A stretch of 12,609 nucleotides of DNA, taken from contig JAKAOI010000022.1 of the NCBI GenBank assembly GCA_021812265.1, positions 1-12,609 on the forward strand, in the 5' to 3' direction. Of this stretch, positions 7,048-12,609 are shown piece by piece (position 1 is the stretch's first letter; each line of letters starts with the position of its first letter). This DNA comes from Chloroflexota bacterium. GTDB taxonomy: Bacteria; Chloroflexota; Ktedonobacteria; Ktedonobacterales; JACDGC01. The position numbers were made by a program, and so were the translations under genes. The notes beneath the pieces were generated by a model, which did no database searches, was not told the DNA's origin, and saw nothing but the letters and a program-made list of their open reading frames with translations.

Positions 7048-7398
7048 ATGGAACAATCTGATAACAACACTCCCAATCCGCAACCACAACAGTATTACAT
7101 GACTCCCGGCGAACCCGGCCCGCTATATATGGAACCGCAAAATTCGGTTTTTGCTATCGTAAGTTTGGTGAGCGGAATCGGTGGTTTTTTTGTTCTACCT
7201 ATGTTAGGCCAAATTCTTGGTGTTATCTTTGGTCATTTAGCGCTGAACGAAATTAAAAACTCCAATGGCAGGTTGAAGGGCAGAGAATTGGCAATAGCTG
7301 GTCTCATCATCAGTTATATCGGTGTAGGATTACTTGCGTTAGTCATATTAGTGGTTATCATAATCGCTATTGCCGGTCTGCCAAGTGGATTACACTGA
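7048..7398 (+). CDS. DUF4190-type small membrane protein
   Basis: This is a 116-residue membrane protein of unknown function. Residues 1-32 are a polar Pro/Gln/Asn-rich tail (NTPNPQPQQYYM), probably cytoplasmic. Then come two hydrophobic stretches, about residues 33-62 and 80-112. The DUF4190 pattern is clear: a small, glycine-rich first segment (VFAIVSLVSGIGG), then GQILGVIFGHLALNEI, a short polar turn ending GRLKGRELAIAGLIISYIGV, and a very hydrophobic end. GAAAGG lies seven bases before the ATG, so the start is firm. It appears to be a single-gene unit with its own extended -10 promoter and a candidate terminator downstream. Family members are common in Actinobacteria and Chloroflexota; no activity is established. 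Confidence 0.85.
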   Translation: MEQSDNNTPNPQPQQYYMTPGEPGPLYMEPQNSVFAIVSLVSGIGGFFVLPMLGQILGVIFGHLALNEIKNSNGRLKGRELAIAGLIISYIGVGLLALVILVVIIIAIAGLPSGLH

Positions 7399-7773
7399 TA
7401 CAGTACTAATATAGCGCTATCTCCAAGCCGTAAAAGCAATATTTGAGTTTTTGCGCAAAACGATATAGCGCCATATAGTATCGCATTGAAACAATTGCCC
7501 TGTGCGCGGCGCGGGGAATTTCCCCTCATTTTCCTTCAGTGCGATGAAGCGCCGCCGGATATTTTTTCATTTTCTTTTGCAACGCAGCGCATTGAGCTGC
7601 ATTGCAACTGCAAAAAGGAACAGCTTATGCGATAGATCTGCCAAGACAATATATGCCTGAGCAAAACAAAACAGCGACGCAGGGGGCAGCAGATCTCATG
7701 ACAGGATTTGGGATATCCCCATATTCCTGCACAGATTCAAGTCTATAGCGCTGCAAATTTAAGGAAATAAAAT
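7399..7773. other. 375-bp structured intergenic region before the TIGR00300 gene
   Basis: No convincing gene is present. The word TATAGCGC occurs three times (7410-7417, 7464-7471, 7744-7751), the first inside the palindrome ATAGCGCTAT (7411-7420). A 12-bp hairpin with one mismatch has arms 7577-7588 and 7596-7607. A second weaker fold joins CAGGA (7702-7706) to TCCTG (7725-7729) around the palindrome GGGATATCCC (7710-7719). These could belong to a terminator plus a folded leader of the next gene. I match no known riboswitch class. Confidence 0.4.
7506..7574 (+). terminator. Candidate terminator after the DUF4190 gene
   Basis: GCGGCGC (7506-7512) pairs with GCGCCGC (7549-7555). Its long loop contains a smaller GGGG/CCCC hairpin (7513-7516 with 7522-7525). 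A T-rich stretch with TTTTTT at 7562-7567 follows. The long loop makes it atypical. Confidence 0.35.
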
Positions 7774-9021
7774 ATGTCAAAAACTAAACCAGCAAAAGCA
7801 ACCCAACAAATTGAGCTGCGCGGTCATATTATCGATTCGCAAATTTTATCTCGCGTGTGGAGCGCTATTATGCAAGCAAACGCAGATTTCGATCTGCTGG
7901 AAATACAGGTCGGCCGCAACGCGCAGGAAACCAGTTATGCCCGCATGAATGTTATTGCGGCAAGTCGGAAAGAACTGGAAGCGCTGCTGGATAACTTAGA
8001 ACAGCTCGGTGTTGAATTAGTGAACGCGCAAAATGCGCGCTGCGCGCCAATTGAAATGGATGGCGTGCTTCCGGATGATTTTTACGCCACAACTAATCTG
8101 CCAACAGAAGTTTTAGTGAATGGCGTTTGGCTGAACGTAGAAAACATCGAAATGGATGTGGCAATTATTATTGACGCAGCTGTTCCACGCGCATATTGCT
8201 TACCCATGCATAAAACACAAATTGGGCAGCAAGTGGTTGTCGGACATCAGGGAGTTCGTGTGCATCCGCTGGAATTGCCAAGGCCATCTGCAGAGCATTT
8301 TAGTTTCATGCAAAGCTCGGTCAGCTCGGAGCGCGCTAAAAGTCTGATGATCGCCGATATTGCCGATGAAATCGCCGATATTTACAAACAACATGGCAAA
8401 ATTGGCTTGGTGCTTGGCCCCGCCGTGGTGCACACCGGAGCCAGAAAATATATTGAAGAATTAATCAACATGGGGCATGTGCAAGCGATTTTTGCCGGCA
8501 ACGCCGTAGCCGCGCACGATTGCGAAGCCGCGCTGTTCGGCACATCACTTGGAGTCGACCTGCAAACAGGGGATCCGGTGCAAGACGGGCATCGCAATCA
8601 CTTACGAGCTATTAACACCATCCGGCGGTATGGCTCCCTACAAGCGGCGGTAGATGCGGGTATATTACGAGACGGCATTATGAAAGCGAGCGTGCTGCAT
8701 CATGTTGATTTGGCGCTGGCCGGATCTATTCGCGATGACGGCCCTATTCCCGATGTTTTAACAGATATGTACGCCGCGCAAGATCGCATGCGCAGTGTAT
8801 TGCAAAATATAAATATGGTTATTATGCTCGCTTCCATGCTGCATTCTATTGCAACCGGCAATATGCTTCCAGCCTCAACGAAAGCAGTGGTTGTGGATAT
8901 CAATCCGGCGGTGGTTACAAAATTGGCAGATCGCGGCACCACACACGCCGCGGGCCTCGTTACAGATGTTGAATTGTTCTTGCGGGAATTGGTAGAAAAT
9001 TTAAAAGCAAAGCGGCTGTAA
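7774..9021 (+). CDS. TIGR00300 / ArgZ C-terminal-like (LOR/SDH-domain) protein, probable ornithine cyclodeaminase-type enzyme
   Basis: This 415-residue protein matches the TIGR00300 family. In cyanobacterial AgrE/ArgZ the same module is fused behind an arginine dihydrolase, and characterised family members include ornithine cyclodeaminases (ornithine to proline plus ammonia). Here it stands alone. After a short lysine-rich start, the LOR/SDH region begins at about residue 12 with IELRGHIIDSQILSRV. The nucleotide-binding half follows, with GLVLGPAVVHTGA, then IFAGNAVAAHDCEAALFGTS, the strongly conserved DGHRNHLRAINTIRRYGS, LAGSIRDDGPIPDV, and a C-terminal VDINPAVVTKLADRGTTHA. All blocks seem intact. 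AAGGAA lies seven bases before the ATG. No other arginine or proline gene is in view, so the pathway is inferred from family alone, and the substrate remains unproven. Confidence 0.85.
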   Translation: MSKTKPAKATQQIELRGHIIDSQILSRVWSAIMQANADFDLLEIQVGRNAQETSYARMNVIAASRKELEALLDNLEQLGVELVNAQNARCAPIEMDGVLPDDFYATTNLPTEVLVNGVWLNVENIEMDVAIIIDAAVPRAYCLPMHKTQIGQQVVVGHQGVRVHPLELPRPSAEHFSFMQSSVSSERAKSLMIADIADEIADIYKQHGKIGLVLGPAVVHTGARKYIEELINMGHVQAIFAGNAVAAHDCEAALFGTSLGVDLQTGDPVQDGHRNHLRAINTIRRYGSLQAAVDAGILRDGIMKASVLHHVDLALAGSIRDDGPIPDVLTDMYAAQDRMRSVLQNINMVIMLASMLHSIATGNMLPASTKAVVVDINPAVVTKLADRGTTHAAGLVTDVELFLRELVENLKAKRL

Positions 9022-9278
9022 AAGCAAATAGTGTGGTCTTGTTGTCAATAATTGACTTACGATACAATATATAGGGTATATTGACGGTAATTCCTCAAAC
9101 ATATTGGACAATTTGGCCATAATGGAAGTAAAAATATGGCAGATGAAATTTTGTGTTTGATATATTTGTGATACAAAATTCCGCTTTATTACACATAACA
9201 ACATACACCTATTTTCATAGTGACATATATAATTAAATATATATTATATATATTTCAGAAAGGCAGCAGCAATATTTT
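9022..9278 (+). promoter_or_regulatory. AT-rich promoter region of the ATPase/VWA unit
   Basis: This 257-bp gap holds no gene. GTCAAT-A-ATTGAC (9044-9056) is a perfect inverted repeat whose right half overlaps a possible -35, TTGACT (9052-9057). A -10-like TATATT follows at 9077-9082, with a rather long 19-base spacer. A second ATTGAC is at 9080-9085. A 21-bp perfect AT palindrome (9235-9255, arms 9235-9244 and 9246-9255) sits just before the ribosome-binding area. The start point is not certain. Confidence 0.35.
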
Positions 9279-10685
9279 ATGTCAGATATTACGCAATTAA
9301 ATACTATCGGAGAACTTCGCGCTTCGGGATATCAAACAAAATCGGTCAAAGAGGAAATGCGCGATAATCTGGTAAAAATGCTTAAAGAAGACGCCGCGCT
9401 TTTCCCCGGAATAGTTGGTTATGATGATACAGTTATTCCACAATTAGAAAACGCCCTGCTTTCCGGACAAGATATTGTGCTGCTCGGCGAACGCGGGCAG
9501 GCAAAAACACGCCTTGCCCGCAGTCTTATCTATTTTTTGGATGAATATGTTCCGGCAATAGCAGGTTGCGAAATTAATGATGATCCTTTTCATCCCATAT
9601 GCAAAGCGTGCCTTATGCGAATTGCCGAAGATGGAGACACCACTCCAATCATCTGGCTAAGCCGCAGCCAAAGATACAGCGAAAAATTAGCGACACCGGA
9701 TATCACTATTTCGGACCTCATTGGCGAGATAGACCCAATAAAGGTTGCCGAAGGACGTTATCTATCCGATGAACTGACAATTCATTACGGATTGATTCCG
9801 CGCACGCACCGCGGCATATTCTGCTTAAATGAATTGCCCGATTTAACGGAAAGAATTCAGGTTGGATTGTTAAATATTCTGGAAGAGCGCGATGTGCAAA
9901 TTCGCGGCTATAAAATTCAACTTCCGCTGGATATTTTTATGGTTGCAAGCGCCAACCCCGAAGATTACACCAACCGCGGCAGAATTATCACTCCGCTGAA
10001 AGATCGCATGGGGTCGGAAATTCGCACGCACTATCCGCAGACATTGGAAGAGGAAATACAGATTATTGACGCTGAAGCGGTTCATCCCAAAATCAACGGC
10101 ATTGAAATCATGTATCCGCAATATATGAAAGAAATTGTCGCTGAAATAACACACCAAGCGCGCAAAAGTCCCGAAATCAGTCAAAAATCGGGTGTAAGTG
10201 TGCGTGTTTCTATTACAAATGCAGAAAACGTCGCCAGCAACGCTGTGCGCAGAGCGCTGCGCAATAATGAAAAGCGCGCCGTTCCCAGAATCAGCGATTT
10301 AAATTCAGTCATTGCCTCTACCGCCGGAAAAATTGAATTGGATACATTTGGTGAAATACGCGAAGATAAAATTGTCAGCAAATTAGTTCGTTCAGCTGTG
10401 CTGCATGTTTTCTCCAAATATTTCGATGGCTCGGAATTCGATCAATTGCTGGCTGGATTTGAAAAAGGACTGCATGTGCAGGTATCAGAGAATCAAAAAT
10501 CTATGGATTATGTGTCGCAGCTTTCACAAATCGGCGGGCTGCGCGCCGCGGTTGATAAACTTAGCGCACACGGCGCGCCTGAAACAGTAGCCGCCGCAGT
10601 TGAATTTATACTAGAGGGCTTGCATTTAAACCGTAAACTTAACAAAAATATTATAGACGGTTCTGTAAACTATCAAAAACGGTAA
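9279..10685 (+). CDS. ChlI/MoxR-like AAA+ ATPase (magnesium chelatase-like)
   Basis: AAA+ ATPase of 468 residues, of the type paired with VWA proteins, similar in kind to the mycobacterial Rv0958 group (recalled, not searched). Walker A is GERGQAKT at residues 70-77. The Walker B region is GIFCLNELPDL at 179-189, with Asn in place of the usual Asp before the catalytic Glu185. Sensor 1 is in VASANPEDY, about 222-230. A probable arginine finger is in PLKDRMGSEIR (R243), as in ChlI. Between Walker A and B, C97, H105, C108 and C111 (HPICKAC) could bind a metal. The C-terminal 180 residues are helical. No magnesium-chelatase or pigment genes are nearby, so chelatase is probably not the role; remodelling a target together with the VWA partner is more likely. 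AAAGG lies 15 bases before the ATG, unusually far. Confidence 0.85.
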   Translation: MSDITQLNTIGELRASGYQTKSVKEEMRDNLVKMLKEDAALFPGIVGYDDTVIPQLENALLSGQDIVLLGERGQAKTRLARSLIYFLDEYVPAIAGCEINDDPFHPICKACLMRIAEDGDTTPIIWLSRSQRYSEKLATPDITISDLIGEIDPIKVAEGRYLSDELTIHYGLIPRTHRGIFCLNELPDLTERIQVGLLNILEERDVQIRGYKIQLPLDIFMVASANPEDYTNRGRIITPLKDRMGSEIRTHYPQTLEEEIQIIDAEAVHPKINGIEIMYPQYMKEIVAEITHQARKSPEISQKSGVSVRVSITNAENVASNAVRRALRNNEKRAVPRISDLNSVIASTAGKIELDTFGEIREDKIVSKLVRSAVLHVFSKYFDGSEFDQLLAGFEKGLHVQVSENQKSMDYVSQLSQIGGLRAAVDKLSAHGAPETVAAAVEFILEGLHLNRKLNKNIIDGSVNYQKR

Positions 10686-10751
10686 CTGCAGTGCGCCAAA
10701 ATACAGAATTAATCCGCTAGGGCCATTTACACACATAAGGAGCGCCGGTTC

Positions 10752-12609
10752 ATGTTTAACAGATTTCAATTTCGCCAAAATAGTTCTTATTCCCGCTGGG
10801 ATGGCTCACAGCAAATTGAAGATCTCAACGCAGATGATATCGTCCATGCGCTGGCAGATGATTATTTGCGCAATAACGATTTGCGGTCGGCGTTAAAACG
10901 GCTGCAGCGCGAAGGATTTTACAAGCAAAACAACGAAAAAGTCATGGGATTGCGTGAAATGATGGAGCGGCTGCGCGCGCAGCGGCAAATGCGGCTGAAT
11001 CAATACAATATGTCTGGCGTTATGGATGATATCAAACAAAAAATTGAGGATATTATTCAACATGAACGCGCCGGTATTCAAAAACGGCTGGATGAATCTG
11101 ACCAAACTGCTGCGAATCCCCCAAACTCCGGCTCAGAAGCCTCACAGCAATCAGCTCCGTCATCGGATGATTCTCTGAAAAAAATGCTGCATAAAATCAC
11201 TGACCAAAAGCTGGATTACCTGAACGCGCTGCCACAAGACCCAGCCGGTAAAATCAGCAAGCTGGCCACATATGATTTTTTGGACCCAACTGCGCGCAGT
11301 GAGTTTCAAGATTTAATGAATATGCTGCAGCAACAGATAATGCAGCAATATTTTCAAGGCATGCAGCAAAGTTTAGCGAATATGACACCGGAAGACTTGC
11401 AAAAGATGCGCAAAATGCTGCAAGAGCTGAACCAAATTTTACGTGAACGTGAAGAAGGCCGTGAACCGGATTTTGATGAATTTATGCGCAAATATGGGGA
11501 ATATTTCGGCTCAGATGTGAATACGCTGGATGATTTAATTGAAGATTTGCAGCGCAGATCAGCGCAGATGCAAGCTGTGCTTGATTCGTTACCGGAGGAA
11601 CAGCGCTCACAATTAATGCAGATGATTGAACAAATGCTTGGCGATGATAGAATTCGGGTAGATATGGCTGAATTGGCGGAGCATATTCAAAATCTTGGGC
11701 CAAATGATTTTCAAACCAGATATCGCTTCGGCGGTGATGAGCCGCTTTCTTTAACCGAAGCGTTGAATTTAATGGAGCAGCTGCAAGGATTAGATGATTT
11801 AGAGTCACAAATGATGGATGCGCGCCGCAACAGCAGTTTGGACGCTATTGACACCAATAAAATGTCTGAACTGATGGGCGCTGAAGATGGCGCAATAATG
11901 GAAGAACTGAAAAACTTAATGAAGATTCTGGAAGAGGAAGGGTATATTGAAGAAAATGGCTCTGAATGGAAGCTTACCTCCCAAGGAATACGGAAAATTG
12001 GCCAAAAAGCCCTGCAAGATATTTTTCAGCAGTTAAGTAAAGATTCATTTGGTCAACATCAAATCGACCGGCAAGGAACTGGCAGCGAGCGCTTAGATGA
12101 AAGCAAGCCATATCAGTTCGGTGATCCGTTCTTTATGGATTTGCCTGCCACATTGCGCAACGCAATATACCGAAATGGCGCCGGCACACCGTTACAACTT
12201 GCTCCGGAAGATTTTGAGGTGTATAAAACTGAAACAATCACTGAATCTTCCACTGCGTTGTTAATTGATATGTCTATTTCTATGAGAGAATCTGGCGCCA
12301 ACGAAGCGGCTAAAAAAGTTGCGGTTGCTTTAGAATCACTTATTCAAAGCCAATTTCCGCGAGATAATCTCTTTGTAATAGGATTTTCGCATACCGCGCG
12401 TGAGTTTCAGCGCAACGAACTCGTAAATATAAGCAGATTCGATCATGCAACAGGCACGAATATGATTCACGCATTTATGCTGGCAAAACACTTGTTGTCA
12501 CAAAAACGCAGTATAAATAAACAAATTATATTGGTGACAGACGGCATGCCAACAGTCTACTGGGAAAACGAGTCTCAAGAGTGGGTGTTTTCTTATCCAT
12601 ACACCCAAA
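10752..12609 (+). CDS. VWA-domain (MIDAS) protein partnered with the ATPase, 3' end outside the window
   Basis: The frame is open from ATG 10752 to the window end, with 619 codons visible. AAGGAG at 10737-10742 lies nine bases upstream. About residues 1-450 are charged and helical, rich in Gln and Met (for example MLQQQIMQQYFQGMQQ), and look like coiled coil. Around residues 385-430 a stretch with LEEEGYIEENGSEWKLTSQG resembles a winged helix. The VWA domain begins near residue 495 and has all three MIDAS parts: DMSISM (D506), the Thr of GTNM (T569) and TDG (D597). It follows the AAA+ gene by 66 bp on the same strand, the same order as the mycobacterial Rv0958-Rv0959 pair, so the two products probably act together, as in MoxR-VWA and ChlI-ChlD systems. 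No signal peptide or membrane segment is seen. The C-terminus is missing only because the window ends. Confidence 0.85.
   Translation, partial: MFNRFQFRQNSSYSRWDGSQQIEDLNADDIVHALADDYLRNNDLRSALKRLQREGFYKQNNEKVMGLREMMERLRAQRQMRLNQYNMSGVMDDIKQKIEDIIQHERAGIQKRLDESDQTAANPPNSGSEASQQSAPSSDDSLKKMLHKITDQKLDYLNALPQDPAGKISKLATYDFLDPTARSEFQDLMNMLQQQIMQQYFQGMQQSLANMTPEDLQKMRKMLQELNQILREREEGREPDFDEFMRKYGEYFGSDVNTLDDLIEDLQRRSAQMQAVLDSLPEEQRSQLMQMIEQMLGDDRIRVDMAELAEHIQNLGPNDFQTRYRFGGDEPLSLTEALNLMEQLQGLDDLESQMMDARRNSSLDAIDTNKMSELMGAEDGAIMEELKNLMKILEEEGYIEENGSEWKLTSQGIRKIGQKALQDIFQQLSKDSFGQHQIDRQGTGSERLDESKPYQFGDPFFMDLPATLRNAIYRNGAGTPLQLAPEDFEVYKTETITESSTALLIDMSISMRESGANEAAKKVAVALESLIQSQFPRDNLFVIGFSHTAREFQRNELVNISRFDHATGTNMIHAFMLAKHLLSQKRSINKQIILVTDGMPTVYWENESQEWVFSYPYTQ

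Noticed and set aside
7314..7529. 71-aa minus-strand ORF with AAGGA near its start
   Set aside because: Half of it is antisense to the DUF4190 gene and the rest covers a palindrome-rich spacer. There is no recognisable domain.
7653..7748. 31-aa ORF before the TIGR00300 gene
   Set aside because: No Shine-Dalgarno precedes the ATG, and it lies in a stretch better explained as leader. Coding is not supported.
9279..12609. True magnesium-chelatase chlI-chlD operon
   Set aside because: No chlH, porphyrin or bacteriochlorophyll gene is present, and both proteins have features (Cys/His insert, long coiled-coil front) of the uncharacterised paired family instead.

Overview
The window looks like an ordinary bacterial chromosome, fairly AT-leaning by eye, with Shine-Dalgarno starts and sigma70-type promoters. 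The order is a cut-off restriction-modification gene and decayed remains (1-3.4 kb), a drug-export module (3.4-6.8 kb), and housekeeping-like genes (6.8-12.6 kb). A type ISP methylase, PadR-controlled exporters, a stand-alone ArgZ-C/TIGR00300 protein and a ChlI-like ATPase/VWA pair together would suit Chloroflexota or a similar environmental phylum. That placement is a low-confidence inference; nothing here fixes the taxon.

Left part: a large Eco57I/type ISP-like DNA methyltransferase reads open from base 2 to 2905, so its 5' end lies outside the window. Behind it is a frameshifted HicB-like antitoxin relic. A possible 58-residue two-helix membrane protein lies tail-to-tail with the relic on the minus strand.

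Middle: an EamA/DMT exporter and a PadR repressor lie on the minus strand, divergent from a TetA-like MFS pump on the plus strand. The 0.5 kb between PadR and the pump holds a good sigma70 promoter. A palindrome lies between its -35 and -10, and a second inverted repeat encloses it, as expected for a repressor operator. The same gap holds a block of nested inverted repeats that looks like a dispersed intergenic repeat. The simplest reading is that PadR senses a toxic compound and controls one or both exporters.

Right part: after the MFS gene comes a 15-bp stem-loop whose right arm holds the Shine-Dalgarno of a 27-codon His-rich mini-ORF. A perfect extended -10 sits at the end of that mini-ORF and probably serves the DUF4190 membrane protein. 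A structured 375-bp gap leads to the TIGR00300/ArgZ-C-like gene, a probable ornithine/arginine metabolism enzyme. Last come a ChlI/MoxR-like AAA+ ATPase and a long VWA/MIDAS protein, the latter cut by the window end. They form a conserved two-gene unit whose function I do not know. I saw no tRNA, rRNA, CRISPR array or insertion sequence.
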